The notes: generated from the letters alone by a model not told the origin. Shown: positions 1-9,152, numbered from the stretch's first letter. The stretch is DNA of 64,000 nt from Hansschlegelia beijingensis (GCF_014196425.1 NZ_JACIDR010000002.1:620001-684000); one strand, 5' to 3'. Numbers and translations: made by a program.

Positions 1-385
1 CGAGCACCTGCTCCCGGCTGCCCCCGGCGGCGATCGTCGGGTCGAGCGTCGGCCAGTACTCGACCTCGACCGGCAGCCGCCGGGTGAGCTCGAGCGCCGC
101 GTGGTGGGCTTCCGGCGCGAGGCTGACGATCAGGTCGAAGTTGAGGTCTTCGAGATCCTCGAGCGTGTGCGGCTTGTGCTTGCCGAGCGTGAGGCCGACC
201 TCCTCGAGCGCCGCCTCCACGAACGGGTCGGGGTCGCCCGGACGCACGCCGGCGGAGGCGACGTAGAGCGAGCGGCCGAAATAATGCCGCGCCAAGGCCT
301 CTGCGACGGGCGACCGGATCACGTTCTGCCCGCACATGAAGAGCACCGACTGAGGGCGCTTGCCCTGATCGCCGCCCTCGTCCAC
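1..385 (-). CDS. Low-molecular-weight phosphotyrosine phosphatase family protein (partial)
   Basis: Cytosolic LMW protein tyrosine phosphatase / arsenate reductase family. The signature CX5R loop is visible as CGQNVIR (Cys18, Arg24) after a short beta strand, and the general-acid DP motif appears in YWPTLDPT near residue 115. About 128 residues are present and the C-terminus runs off the left edge; the family is usually 150-160 long. I place the start at a GTG, because an in-frame stop (that of the upstream gene) lies only 6 bp before it and the next ATG would fall just before the catalytic Cys. It is the last visible gene of the DUF2948-hisD-UPF0262 operon. The physiological substrate cannot be read from sequence. 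Confidence 0.85.
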   Translation of the reverse strand, partial: MDEGGDQGKRPQSVLFMCGQNVIRSPVAEALARHYFGRSLYVASAGVRPGDPDPFVEAALEEVGLTLGKHKPHTLEDLEDLNFDLIVSLAPEAHHAALELTRRLPVEVEYWPTLDPTIAAGGSREQVL

Positions 386-391
386 CCGAGG

Positions 392-877
392 TCAGCCCTT
401 CCAGCTCAGGGCGCAGATCAGCGTGAAAAGGCGCCGCGCGGTGTCGTGGTCGCAGGTTATCTTGCCCTTGAGCCGTTCGCTCAGGACCTGCGCGCCTTCG
501 TCGTGCAGGCCGCGGCGGCCCATGTCGATCGCCTCGATGTGCGATGGGCTCGCGGTCTTGATCGCCGTGCGATAGCTCTCGCAGATCAGGAAGTAGTCCT
601 TGAGGATCTTGAGGAACGGCGTCAGCGAGAGCAGGTGCGTGACGATCTCCTCGCCGGTCTCGCGCCGGATCTGCAGCGCGAGCTTGCGGTCCAGAAGCCC
701 GACATGGAGCGCGAAGGGGCCCTCCGCCTCCAGCCCCTGGGGAGCGAACTGGTTGTCCTCGACGAGATCGTAGATCGCCACCGCCCGCTCGTGCTCGACG
801 TCCGGCGACGCGCGCCCGATCGACTTCTCGTCGAGCGTGACCGCGACGAGTCTGTGCTTGGGATCGGGCGCTGGCAC
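392..877 (-). CDS. UPF0262 family protein
   Basis: A 161-residue cytosolic protein of the UPF0262 family, restricted largely to alphaproteobacteria and of unknown function. The family is recognisable from the YDLVEDNQF segment near residue 37 and the conserved C-terminus with [20 protein letters not shown]. It begins 12 bp after hisD ends and stops 6 bp before the phosphatase gene, so the three are almost certainly one transcript. The hisD-UPF0262-LMW phosphatase order is a conserved synteny block in Rhizobiales, which supports the call; it does not reveal a function. Confidence 0.88.
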   Translation of the reverse strand: MPAPDPKHRLVAVTLDEKSIGRASPDVEHERAVAIYDLVEDNQFAPQGLEAEGPFALHVGLLDRKLALQIRRETGEEIVTHLLSLTPFLKILKDYFLICESYRTAIKTASPSHIEAIDMGRRGLHDEGAQVLSERLKGKITCDHDTARRLFTLICALSWKG

Positions 878-889
878 CGGGCCGCTCCC

Positions 890-2188
890 TCAGCCGCCCG
901 GGTTCATGCGGATCGCGACCGAGCGCGCATGCGCTTCCAGCCCCTCGGCCCGGCCGAGGGTGACGGCCGCGGGCCCGATCAGGCGCAGCTGCTCGGGGCC
1001 GCACCGCAGGATCGAGGTCCGCTTGAGGAAGTCGAGCACTCCGAGGCCGGAGGCGAAGCGCGCGGTGCGCGCGGTCGGCAGCACGTGGTTGGAGCCCCCG
1101 ACATAGTCGCCGATCGCCTCGGGCGTGTGGCCGCCGAGGAAGATCGCCCCGGCGTGACGGATCGCCTGCGCCAGCGCGTCGCCGTCCTCGGCGATGATCT
1201 CGAGGTGCTCGGCGGCGATGCGGTTGGCGAGCGGCGCGGCGGCGCCGATGTCCGGGACCACGATGATCGCCCCGTAGTCGCGCCAGCTGGCCGCGGCGAT
1301 GTCCTTGCGCGGCAGGGTGGTGAGCTGGCGCTCGACGGCGGCCTCGACCGCGTCGGCGAGCTCCGGATCGTCCGTGATGAGGATCGACTGCGCCGAGGCG
1401 TCGTGCTCGGCCTGCGCCAGCAGGTCGGCGGCGATCCAGTCCGGGTTGCCGGTATGGTCCGCGACGATCAGGACCTCGGACGGGCCCGCGATCATGTCGA
1501 TTCCGACCGTGCCGAACACCCGGCGCTTGGCGGCCGCCACATAGGCGTTGCCCGGCCCGACGATCTTGGCGACCGGCCGCACCGTCTCGGTGCCATAGGC
1601 GAGCGCCCCGACCGCCTGCGCGCCGCCGATCCGGAACACCTCATCGACGCCGGCGATCTCGGCGGCCGCGAGCACCAGCGGCGAAAGCGCGCCGTCCGGC
1701 GCGGGCACCACCATCGCGAGCCGCTCGACGCCCGCGACCTTGGCCGGAACCGCGTTCATCAGCACCGACGAAGGATAGGCGGCGGTGCCGCCCGGCACGT
1801 AAAGCCCGACCGAGTCCACCGGCGTCCAGCGATGCCCGAGTTCGACGCCGATCGGATCCACATAGCTTTCGTCGGCCGGCATCTGGCGGCGGTGATGCGC
1901 CTCGATCCGGTCGCGCGCCAGCGTCAGGGCGTCGAGCGCCTCGGCGTCGCAGGCCGCGCGGGCGGCGGCGATCTCGTCAGGCGCGACCCGGATGCCGACC
2001 GCCTCGAGGTCCACCCGGTCGAACCGGCGCGACAGGTCGATCAGGGCGGCGTCGCCGCGGGCCTTGACGTCGGCCAGGATCGCCGCGACGGCCTGGTCCA
2101 CGTCCTCGGAGACCTCGCGCTTCGTCGAAAGCAGGGCGTCGAAGCGCGCCGAGAAGTCATCGGCGGCGGCGGTCAGGCGGAGCGCCAT
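890..2188 (-). CDS. hisD: Histidinol dehydrogenase
   Basis: Catalyses the last two steps of histidine biosynthesis, the NAD-dependent four-electron oxidation of L-histidinol to L-histidine; zinc enzyme, cytosolic, dimeric. The 432-residue length is normal. Diagnostic stretches include VGLYVPGGTAAYPSSVLMN, IDMIAGPSEVLIVAD, the AAEHLEI segment carrying the catalytic Glu-His pair, and GSNHVLPTARTARFASGLGV near the C-terminus. It lies 6 bp downstream of the DUF2948 gene and 12 bp upstream of UPF0262. No other his gene is in the window, so this copy sits in a housekeeping operon and not in a full his cluster. Confidence 0.97.
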   Translation of the reverse strand: MALRLTAAADDFSARFDALLSTKREVSEDVDQAVAAILADVKARGDAALIDLSRRFDRVDLEAVGIRVAPDEIAAARAACDAEALDALTLARDRIEAHHRRQMPADESYVDPIGVELGHRWTPVDSVGLYVPGGTAAYPSSVLMNAVPAKVAGVERLAMVVPAPDGALSPLVLAAAEIAGVDEVFRIGGAQAVGALAYGTETVRPVAKIVGPGNAYVAAAKRRVFGTVGIDMIAGPSEVLIVADHTGNPDWIAADLLAQAEHDASAQSILITDDPELADAVEAAVERQLTTLPRKDIAAASWRDYGAIIVVPDIGAAAPLANRIAAEHLEIIAEDGDALAQAIRHAGAIFLGGHTPEAIGDYVGGSNHVLPTARTARFASGLGVLDFLKRTSILRCGPEQLRLIGPAAVTLGRAEGLEAHARSVAIRMNPGG

Positions 2189-2194
2189 TTCGGA

Positions 2195-2638
2195 TCAGGC
2201 CTCGTCGGCTTCGTGGAGGGGAGGGGCTTTGGCGGCCCAGACGGGCCCGAGATCGGCGACTTGCGCCTCGATGCATTCGACCTCAAGGCGCAGGCAGGCG
2301 CCGCCCGAAAACAGCAGGTCGATCGCCCCGGAGGGCGGATCGGCCGGGTCGAAGGCGATGGTCAAAAGATTCAGCACCGCCTCGGGATTGGAGCGGTCGA
2401 CGCCCTTCGCGCGGACGCGGGTGACCCGGTCGAAATGGGCCGCGGTGCGGCGGCGGCGGACCTCGCCCGGCGCCCGGCGGTCGGCGCGGTTGCCGACCAT
2501 CGCCAGCCGCTGCTCGCCCGGCAGGTAGACGAGGTCGCCGATCTTCAGCACGAAATCCTGCAGATGCGCGGCGAGGACCTCGAGGTCCTCCGCGTCGAGT
2601 GCGGCAAGCTTGAGCGGCGCGTCGGCGGAATCTGACAT
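2195..2638 (-). CDS. DUF2948 family protein
   Basis: A 147-residue cytosolic protein of the DUF2948 family, function unknown. The family is recognised from the N-terminal LAALDAEDLEVLAAHLQD motif, VGNRADRR, and the FDRVTRVRAKGVDR block. I start it at the ATG encoding MSDSADAP; the frame stays open 24 codons further upstream, but that extension is not family-like. Head gene of the minus-strand operon and 6 bp upstream of hisD. In relatives a murA gene often precedes it; here the upstream neighbour is a divergent transporter, so the promoter must lie in the 200 bp gap, where I see no clear sigma-70 boxes. Confidence 0.85.
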   Translation of the reverse strand: MSDSADAPLKLAALDAEDLEVLAAHLQDFVLKIGDLVYLPGEQRLAMVGNRADRRAPGEVRRRRTAAHFDRVTRVRAKGVDRSNPEAVLNLLTIAFDPADPPSGAIDLLFSGGACLRLEVECIEAQVADLGPVWAAKAPPLHEADEA

Positions 2639-2838
2639 CGGCTCGCAAGGGCTGATCGACCGGACGCGGTCGAGAGCGGGAGAGTTAGCGGGGCAAGGGG
2701 AGGCGGGCAAGCCACGCGCTGCGCCGTCGTCGGCTGGCAGGCTCGCGACTCGCCATGGCCTTCCGGACGATTGTGCGCCGGCCGGGATGGCGCTAAGGCC
2801 GTTGGTCTCTCCCGGAACCCGCCGAAAGCCAGTCGCCC

Positions 2839-4140
2839 GTGTCCGCGCCCGTCACAGCCGCCCCGGCGAACTCTCCCCGCCGCGTTCTGTTCGCGAGCCT
2901 GATCGGCACGACGATCGAGTTCTTCGACTTCTACATCTACGCGACCGCGGCCGTGCTGGTGTTCCCGAAGCTGTTCTTCCCGAGCAGCGACCCGACCTCA
3001 GCGGTGCTGCAGTCCTTCGCGACCTTCGCGATCGCCTTCCTGGCGCGTCCGATCGGCGCGGTGCTGTTCGGGCATTTCGGAGACCGTATCGGGCGCAAGG
3101 CGACGCTGGTCGCAGCCCTGATGACGATGGGGCTCTCGACCGTCGCGATCGGGCTGCTGCCGACCTATGCGTCGATCGGCGTCGCGGCGCCGTTGCTGCT
3201 CGCGCTGTTCCGGCTGGGCCAGGGGCTCGGACTCGGCGGCGAGTGGGGCGGCGCCGTGCTGCTCGCGACCGAGAACGCGCCTCCGGGCAAGGAAGCCTGG
3301 TACGGCATGTTTCCGCAGCTCGGCGCTCCGATCGGCTTCATCTGCTCCGCGGGCAGCTTCCTGCTCCTGGGCGCGCTGCTCACGGATGAGCAGTTCTTCT
3401 CCTATGGCTGGCGCATTCCCTTTGTGGCGAGCGCGCTGCTGGTGATCGTCGGCCTCTACGTCCGGCTCAAGATCACCGAGACGCCGGCCTTCCGCAAAGC
3501 GCTCGAGCGGCAGGAGCGGGTGCGGGTGCCGATGCTGACGGTGTTCCTCGAGCACACCGGGACGCTCATCCTCGGCACCGTCGCGGCGATCGCGACCTTC
3601 GTGATCTTCTACCTCATGACCGTGTTCGCGCTGAGCTGGGGCACCAGCGCGCTGGGCTACTCCAAGGGCGAGTTCCTGCCGCTCCAGATGCTGGGCGTGG
3701 TGTTCTTCGGCGTCACCATCCCGGTCGCGGCCAAGATCGCCGACCGGATCGGGACCGAACGCGCGCTGATCGGAGCGAGCCTCGCGATCTTCGCGTTCGG
3801 CTTCCTGTTCGAGCCGCTGTTCGGCTCGGGCGGCGTGATCGGCGTGCTGCTCTTCCTGTCGATCGGGCTCGGCCTGATGGGCTTCACCTACGGGCCGCTC
3901 AGCGCCGCCCTCTCGGAGCTGTTCCCGACGGCCGTGCGCTACACCGGCGCCTCGCTCGCCTTCACGCTCGCCGGCATCCTGGGCGCGTCGCCCGCGCCCT
4001 ACGCCGCGACCTATCTGGCGAGCGCCTACGGCCTCTCGGCGGTCGGCTACTACATGTCCGCGATGGCGCTCCTGAGCGCGGTCGCCTTCTGGCTCATCGG
4101 CCGCCGCCGGACCTTCCGGCTCGCAGTCGAGAACGCCTGA
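2839..4140 (+). CDS. MFS transporter, metabolite:H+ symporter (MHS) family
   Basis: A 433-residue inner-membrane permease with about 12 hydrophobic segments. The N-terminal FFDFYIYATAAVLVFP segment, the loop GHFGDRIGRKATL (MFS motif A, about residues 76-88) and RLGQGLGLGGEWGGA are typical of the MHS branch (ProP, ShiA and KgtP relatives), which imports small osmolytes or organic acids with protons. The substrate cannot be assigned. Translation starts at GTG. It is transcribed divergently from the hisD operon and followed after 14 bp by the convergent nth gene. Confidence 0.9.
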   Translation: MSAPVTAAPANSPRRVLFASLIGTTIEFFDFYIYATAAVLVFPKLFFPSSDPTSAVLQSFATFAIAFLARPIGAVLFGHFGDRIGRKATLVAALMTMGLSTVAIGLLPTYASIGVAAPLLLALFRLGQGLGLGGEWGGAVLLATENAPPGKEAWYGMFPQLGAPIGFICSAGSFLLLGALLTDEQFFSYGWRIPFVASALLVIVGLYVRLKITETPAFRKALERQERVRVPMLTVFLEHTGTLILGTVAAIATFVIFYLMTVFALSWGTSALGYSKGEFLPLQMLGVVFFGVTIPVAAKIADRIGTERALIGASLAIFAFGFLFEPLFGSGGVIGVLLFLSIGLGLMGFTYGPLSAALSELFPTAVRYTGASLAFTLAGILGASPAPYAATYLASAYGLSAVGYYMSAMALLSAVAFWLIGRRRTFRLAVENA

Positions 4141-4154
4141 ACGCCCCGTCCCGG

Positions 4155-4904
4155 CTATCCGCCGACCGCAGGGTCCCGCGGCGGCGGCGCAGGCTGGGTC
4201 TTCGGCTCGAACGGGCAGAGGTCATTGATCAGGCAGGCCGGGCACTCGGGCTTGCGCGCCTTGCAGACATAGCGGCCGTGCAGGATCAGCCAGTGGTGGG
4301 CGTGCCTCCGGTAACGCTCCGGCACCGTCTTCTCCAGGCCGAGCTCGACTTCGAGCGGCGTCTTCCCGGGCGCCAGGCGGGTGCGGTTCCCGACCCGGAA
4401 CAGATGCGTGTCGACCGCGATCGTCGGCTCTCCGAAAGCTGTGTTGAGCACCACGTTGGCGGTCTTGCGCCCGACGCCCGGCAGCATCTCCAGCGCCGTG
4501 CGTGACGGCGGCACCGCCCCGCCATGCTCGGCGATCAGCTTCTGCGAGAGCGCGACCACGTTCTTCGCCTTGGTGCGGTAGAGGCCGATCGTCCTGATCA
4601 GCTCCCGCACCCGATCCTCGCCGAGCGCGACCATCTTTTCCGGCGTGGGGGCTTCGGCGAACAGTCTTCGGGTCGCCTTGTTGACGCCGGCGTCAGTCGC
4701 CTGAGCGGACAGGACGACCGCCACGAGCAACGTGTAGGCGTCCACATGCTCGAGCTCGCCCTTGGGCTCGGGATCGCGGGCCTCGAACCGGCGGAATATT
4801 TCCTCGACGGTCGCAGGCGGCAGGCGCCGGGGCCGAGCCGTGCGCTTCCCTGCGCTCGCGGGCGCGGCCGGTTTTTTGCGGGGGGAGGACTGACGCTCTG
4901 GCAT
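4155..4904 (-). CDS. nth: Endonuclease III (DNA glycosylase/AP lyase)
   Basis: Base-excision repair enzyme that removes oxidised pyrimidines and cleaves the abasic site. The 249-residue protein has the helix-hairpin-helix LPGVGRKTANVVL with catalytic Lys147, catalytic Asp165 in VDTH, and a C-terminal 4Fe-4S cluster with C-X6-C-X2-C-X5-C spacing (Cys214, 221, 224, 230). A basic, proline-rich N-terminal tail of about 30 residues precedes the catalytic core. The ATG (MPERQSS) gives the normal length. Its start codon is only 21 bp from the divergent DUF2244 gene, so the two promoters must overlap each other or each other's coding sequence. Confidence 0.96.
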   Translation of the reverse strand: MPERQSSPRKKPAAPASAGKRTARPRRLPPATVEEIFRRFEARDPEPKGELEHVDAYTLLVAVVLSAQATDAGVNKATRRLFAEAPTPEKMVALGEDRVRELIRTIGLYRTKAKNVVALSQKLIAEHGGAVPPSRTALEMLPGVGRKTANVVLNTAFGEPTIAVDTHLFRVGNRTRLAPGKTPLEVELGLEKTVPERYRRHAHHWLILHGRYVCKARKPECPACLINDLCPFEPKTQPAPPPRDPAVGG

Positions 4905-4925
4905 CGCAAGTCCTATACTCGGCCC

Positions 4926-5435
4926 ATGAGCCGGGACGCCAGTCGCCCAGATCCCGAGAGCGAACTGTTCGCGGCGGTCATCACGCCGCACCGCTCGCTG
5001 GGGCGGCGCGGCTTCATCATCGTGATGGCCGCCTTCGCACTGCTCTCGACCGCCCTCAGCATCCCCTTCTATCTGATGGGGGCGTGGCCGGTCGTGGGTT
5101 TCTTCGGTCTCGACGTGCTGGCGCTGTGGATCGCCTTCCGGCTGAACTTCGCGGAGGCGCGCGCCTGCGAGCAGGTGGCGCTGAGCTATGTGGAGCTTCT
5201 GATCCGGCGCGTTCCGCCTCGCGGCCCGAGCGCCGAATGGCGCTTCAACCCGCTCTGGGTCCGGCTCGAGACCGAGACGGACGAGGACTTCGGGATGACG
5301 CGGCTCGCGGTCACGCAGCGCAATGATCGCATCGATGTCGGCGGCGCCCTGTCTCCGCATGAGCGGGCGGAATTCGCGGACGCGTTCGGCCGCGCGCTGG
5401 CCAACGCCAAGGCGGGGCCGCGAACGGCCCTTTAG
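4926..5435 (+). CDS. DUF2244 domain-containing membrane protein
   Basis: A 169-residue inner-membrane protein of the DUF2244 family, function unknown. Two closely spaced hydrophobic helices (about residues 35-52 and 59-76) are followed by a cytoplasmic-looking beta-rich domain ending ALSPHERAEFADAFGRAL, the typical family C-terminus. Divergent from nth, with the ATG 21 bp away. DUF2244 genes next to nth are common in alphaproteobacteria, which supports the call without explaining the role. Confidence 0.85.
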   Translation: MSRDASRPDPESELFAAVITPHRSLGRRGFIIVMAAFALLSTALSIPFYLMGAWPVVGFFGLDVLALWIAFRLNFAEARACEQVALSYVELLIRRVPPRGPSAEWRFNPLWVRLETETDEDFGMTRLAVTQRNDRIDVGGALSPHERAEFADAFGRALANAKAGPRTAL

Positions 5436-5563
5436 ACCAAGGAAGACATTCCGGAACGGATTCCGCGGCCGGGCGTTTTCACGTCACGACGGCGCGTAAT
5501 CGGGAGCGAGCCGACGTTTCCCACCCAACCCCGAATAGTTCTCGCCGCAAAGGATGACGAGAA

Positions 5564-5728
5564 ATGGAAGGGCCACTCATCGGCATTCTGATCACCATTC
5601 TGGTGATCTTCTTGGTTCTCTATCTCATCGGAATGCTGCCGATCGACGGCCGGGCGAAGCAGATCATCCGGATCATCGTCATCATCATCGGCATCATCTC
5701 GCTGCTGAAATATCTCGCAGTATTCTGA
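5564..5728 (+). CDS. Small hydrophobic membrane protein (Thivi_2564-like)
   Basis: A 54-residue protein with two predicted transmembrane helices, an N-terminal one rich in Ile/Leu (residues 5-22) and a C-terminal one (residues 32-51), joined by a short polar hinge containing PIDGRAKQ. Size and helix-PxDxxxK-helix layout resemble the small Thivi_2564 family of inner-membrane proteins, whose role is unknown. An AAAGGA sequence lies about 10 nt before the ATG. Codons fit a real gene rather than chance, and the frame is not antisense to anything. The 128 bp between the DUF2244 gene and this start contains no other recognisable feature. Confidence 0.7.
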   Translation: MEGPLIGILITILVIFLVLYLIGMLPIDGRAKQIIRIIVIIIGIISLLKYLAVF

Positions 5729-5747
5729 TCCGCGAACTTCGCAGCAC

Positions 5748-6764
5748 TCAGGCGCGTCCGCTCGATAGCCAGGAGCGGCGCGCCTCGTCGCTCCACCAGA
5801 ACTGCTCCCACCGCAGCGCGTCGCCGACGATCAGATCGAGGTCCGCGCGCTGCGGCCGCCAGCCCAGGATGTCCTGGATCAGGCTGGCGTCGGCCACCGA
5901 GACGTAGGGGTCTCCGTCGCGCGGCGGCCTCTCCGTCACCGGGAACTCGTTTCCCGAAACGCGCCGCACCGCCTCCACGACCTGCCGGACAGAATAGCCC
6001 CAGCCGTAGCCGCAATTGAGCGTCTGGCTCGCTCCGCCGTCGCGCAGGTGCCGGAGCGCGGCCAGATGCGCCTCGGCGAGATCGGAGACATGGATGTAGT
6101 CGCGCACGCCCGTGCCATCGGGCGTCGGCAGGTCGGTCCCGAAGATCGACAGGCCCTCGTTCAGCCCGAGCGCGGCCCGGGTGGCGACGGTGATGAGGTT
6201 CGATGCGCCGGGCGAGCGCTGGCCCGACCGCAGTTGATGATCGGCGCCCGCGACGTTGAAATAGCGCAGCGCGACATAGGACAGGCCATGCGCCGCCGCC
6301 CCGTCGCGCAACACGCGCTCGGACATCAGCTTCGAAGCCCCATACGGGGAAGCCGGGTCCGTTGGGGCGGTCTCGGAGGTCGGCGTCGGCGGCGCCAGCC
6401 CGTAAACCGCCGCGGTGGATGAGAAGATCACGCGACGCACGCCCGCGTCGGTGAGCGCCGCCAGCAGCGAAGTCGTCTTGGCGGTGTTGGCGGCGTAGTA
6501 GCCGAACGGATCGCGCACCGACTCCGGCGCCGAGATCCGGGCTGCGAAATGCACCACCGCGTCGATGGCGTGGGTCGCCGCCAGCCCCAGCACGAGCGCC
6601 CGGTCCGCGACGTCTCCGACCACTAGCGGCACGTCCGCCGGCACGGCTTCGCGGAAGCCCGTCGAAAGGTCGTCCAGCACCACCACCGACTCGCCCGCGT
6701 CGCGCAGGGCGAGAACCATATGCGAGCCGATATAGCCGGCGCCGCCGGTGATGAGCACCGTCAT
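5748..6764 (-). CDS. galE: UDP-glucose 4-epimerase
   Basis: NAD-dependent extended SDR that interconverts UDP-glucose and UDP-galactose, supplying galactosyl donors for surface polysaccharide. The 338-residue protein has the nucleotide-binding GGAGYIGSH (residues 7-15), the substrate-loop Ser/Thr in SSTAAVYG (about 115-122), and the catalytic YxxxK pair Tyr141/Lys145 in YGASK. It is monocistronic as far as visible, convergent with the small membrane-protein gene 19 bp away, and divergent from the phosphodiesterase gene across 191 bp. UDP-glucuronate epimerase or another UDP-sugar epimerase cannot be excluded, but the GalE-type YFNVAGAD segment favours galE. Confidence 0.92.
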   Translation of the reverse strand: MTVLITGGAGYIGSHMVLALRDAGESVVVLDDLSTGFREAVPADVPLVVGDVADRALVLGLAATHAIDAVVHFAARISAPESVRDPFGYYAANTAKTTSLLAALTDAGVRRVIFSSTAAVYGLAPPTPTSETAPTDPASPYGASKLMSERVLRDGAAAHGLSYVALRYFNVAGADHQLRSGQRSPGASNLITVATRAALGLNEGLSIFGTDLPTPDGTGVRDYIHVSDLAEAHLAALRHLRDGGASQTLNCGYGWGYSVRQVVEAVRRVSGNEFPVTERPPRDGDPYVSVADASLIQDILGWRPQRADLDLIVGDALRWEQFWWSDEARRSWLSSGRA

Positions 6765-6955
6765 GTCGTCCCCTCCACGAGCCGAGCCCCCAGCGTCGCA
6801 CCTTAGCGCGACGCCATTTCCATTTCATTGCGACGATCACCGGGGACACCGGAGCGTCCGGGCTTCGGGGCCGTTAGCGATCGACGATAACGATTGATTC
6901 ACGATGCTGGCGGTATTTTCTCCTGAGGTTCGCGACGCCGAGGAGCGCAGGGCGC

Positions 6956-9079
6956 ATGCCATACGCCAACCGGCCCGGCGCCGGCGGTTCTGAAGATCGC
7001 TGGTGGCGGGGCCTGGCGGCGCGCTCGACTCTCTTCCTGGGCGGGGCTCTCACGCTGGTCGCGGCCGCCGCCATCATCACGAGCGGGCTCTATCTCCGCG
7101 ACGCGGCGATCTCGTCGATCGAGCGAGACCTCGCGGCCGCGGCCCAGCGGCTCGCGACCGCGATCGGGCAGGACGTGACGCCCGCGCGGTTCAGCCAGCT
7201 CAGCGAAGCCGCATTCCTCGACTACGGCTATGTGGTCGGCTCCGACGGCGCGATTCTCGCCGGAGCGCCGCCTTCGGCCCCGGCGCCTGACACGCTTTCC
7301 GACTCCCTCCAGGCTGGCGCGGCGGCGCTGACAGTGGAGCGCGGCTTCGCCCATGCGGCGGCTCCCGCCATGTTGTCCGACGGAAGCCCCGTCACCGTTC
7401 ACGTCGGGCGCTCCCTGAGCGAGGCCTACGCCGCGATGCGCGGGATGATCGCGCGGGCCGCGCTCGCCGCGCTCGCTCTGCTCGCCGTGCTTCTCCCGCT
7501 CGCGGCGTTGCTGATCGACCGTGTCGCGGCCCCGCTGCGCGCGCTGACGCGCGCCGTGACGCGTCCCGGCGCGGCCGAAGACGAGTTGCGGCGCGCCGGC
7601 GAGCGGCGGGACGAGATCGGAGCGCTTGCGAGGGCCCATCTGTCGATCGCCCGCAACCTCGCCGAGAACGCGGATGCGCTGCACCGGCTGACCTTCGATG
7701 ATCCCCTGACCCGCCTGCCGAACCGCGGCAGCCTGACGAGCCGTCTGACCGCGGCGTTGCAGGTCGGACGCAAGCTGGCGCTGCTGCGGGTCGAGGTGGT
7801 GGGTCTCGCCCGCGTCGCCGCCGGACTGGGCCAGCAGCGCGGCGACGACGCGATCCTTGGCGCAGCCGACAGGCTGCGGATGGCGTCCGCCGGATGGGCG
7901 CATGCCGGTCTCGCCCAGGCGGGCGCGGACTCGGTGTTCCTCGCCCGCATCTCGGACTCGGGATTCGCCATGCTCGCGCTCGGAGCCGACGGCGAGGCCG
8001 CCGAGCAGCTTGCGCGGCGCGCCGTCGAGGCTTTCGAGGCGCCGATGCCGGTCGGCGAGCATTTCGTGACCCTGAGCCTCGCGATCGGGATCGCGATCGG
8101 CCCCGACGACGGGGATGAAGCCGATGGCCTGCTGCGCAGCGCCTCCGCGGCGCTGTCGGCGGCGCGGTCGGCCGGCCCGCAAAGCGTGCGCGCCGCCGAC
8201 GCCGGCCTGAACCAGCTCGCCTATGGCCGGCTCAGGCTCGAGGAGGACCTGCGCCGCGCGCTCGACCAGAACGAGCTCGAGGTCCACTTCCAGCCGCAGA
8301 TCGCGCTCAAGCCGGGGGTCGTCTCCGGGGCGGAAGCGCTCGTGCGGTGGCGGCACCCGATCCGGGGCCTGGTGCCCCCGACGGAGTTCGTGACGCTCGC
8401 CGAGGAGTGCGGCCTGGTCGAGCAGCTGGGACGCTTCGTGCTCGCCGAGGCGAGCCGGGTCTGCGCCGGCTGGACCGCCCGCGGCATGCCGCTCCGGGTG
8501 GCGGTCAACGTCTCGACCCTGCAGTTCCGCAACCCCCGCTTCGGCGAAAGCGCGCTCGAGATCATCCGCGCGGCCGGGGCCGACCCGTCCCGCATCGAGC
8601 TCGAGATCACCGAGAGCGCCGCGATGGGCGATCCCGAGCACGCCGCCCGCGAACTCGCGCCGCTCAAGGCGGCCGGGGTGCGGATCGCGATCGACGATTT
8701 CGGGACCGGCTACTCCAACCTCGCGACGCTCACTCAGCTGCCGTTCGACGTGCTGAAGATCGACCGAGCCTTCGTGCTCGACGCGCTGAACGCGCCGGCC
8801 GCCCGCGTCGTGGTCGGCACCGTCATCGGCATGGCGGACAATCTCGGCGTCGAGACCGTCGCGGAGGGCGTCGAGACTGAGGAACAGCTGGACTTCGTCG
8901 TAAGCCACGGCTGCACCTATGCGCAGGGCTATTTGTTCGGCCGGCCGATGTCGGCGGACGCCTTCGAGGCCTGGTACGCGAACCGCCTGGTCGCGGAGCT
9001 GCGCGCGCTCGCGGACCGCGCGGCGCCGGGGCCTTCCGCCGTCCCGCACTGGGGCGTCGGCGCCCTGATGGCGAGCTGA
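6956..9079 (+). CDS. Membrane c-di-GMP phosphodiesterase with degenerate GGDEF (HAMP-GGDEF*-EAL)
   Basis: A 707-residue inner-membrane signalling protein. TM helices lie at about 26-46 and 167-187 and bracket a periplasmic sensor of about 120 residues; a HAMP-like linker follows (188-240), then a GGDEF domain (about 245-415) and an EAL domain (about 425-680). The GGDEF signature reads SDSGF at residues 333-337, so cyclase activity is not expected. The EAL domain keeps the residues needed for hydrolysis: Glu460 (EAL), Asn518, Glu550, Asp580-Asp581 (DDFGTGYS), Lys601 (LKID) and the VAEGVET loop. It should therefore lower c-di-GMP, perhaps under sensory control. Divergent from galE. Confidence 0.9.
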   Translation: MPYANRPGAGGSEDRWWRGLAARSTLFLGGALTLVAAAAIITSGLYLRDAAISSIERDLAAAAQRLATAIGQDVTPARFSQLSEAAFLDYGYVVGSDGAILAGAPPSAPAPDTLSDSLQAGAAALTVERGFAHAAAPAMLSDGSPVTVHVGRSLSEAYAAMRGMIARAALAALALLAVLLPLAALLIDRVAAPLRALTRAVTRPGAAEDELRRAGERRDEIGALARAHLSIARNLAENADALHRLTFDDPLTRLPNRGSLTSRLTAALQVGRKLALLRVEVVGLARVAAGLGQQRGDDAILGAADRLRMASAGWAHAGLAQAGADSVFLARISDSGFAMLALGADGEAAEQLARRAVEAFEAPMPVGEHFVTLSLAIGIAIGPDDGDEADGLLRSASAALSAARSAGPQSVRAADAGLNQLAYGRLRLEEDLRRALDQNELEVHFQPQIALKPGVVSGAEALVRWRHPIRGLVPPTEFVTLAEECGLVEQLGRFVLAEASRVCAGWTARGMPLRVAVNVSTLQFRNPRFGESALEIIRAAGADPSRIELEITESAAMGDPEHAARELAPLKAAGVRIAIDDFGTGYSNLATLTQLPFDVLKIDRAFVLDALNAPAARVVVGTVIGMADNLGVETVAEGVETEEQLDFVVSHGCTYAQGYLFGRPMSADAFEAWYANRLVAELRALADRAAPGPSAVPHWGVGALMAS

Positions 9080-9152
9080 AACGCCGGGCCTCATTGAGGC
9101 GTCGCGCCGAAGCGTCTAGAACGCCCGCCGGCCCCATAGCCCGAGCGAGCCG

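Noticed and set aside
101-2635. A plus-strand open frame of 844 codons over hisD and neighbours.
   Set aside because: Antisense to four recognisable genes; composition is that of a reverse-strand shadow.
5620-6849. A second minus-strand frame of 409 codons over galE.
   Set aside because: Out of frame with the galE motifs and rich in Arg/Gly; the galE frame has GGAGYIGSH and YxxxK.
6899-9094. A minus-strand open frame of 731 codons opposite the GGDEF*-EAL gene.
   Set aside because: No recognisable domain, and the plus-strand gene has intact EAL motifs.
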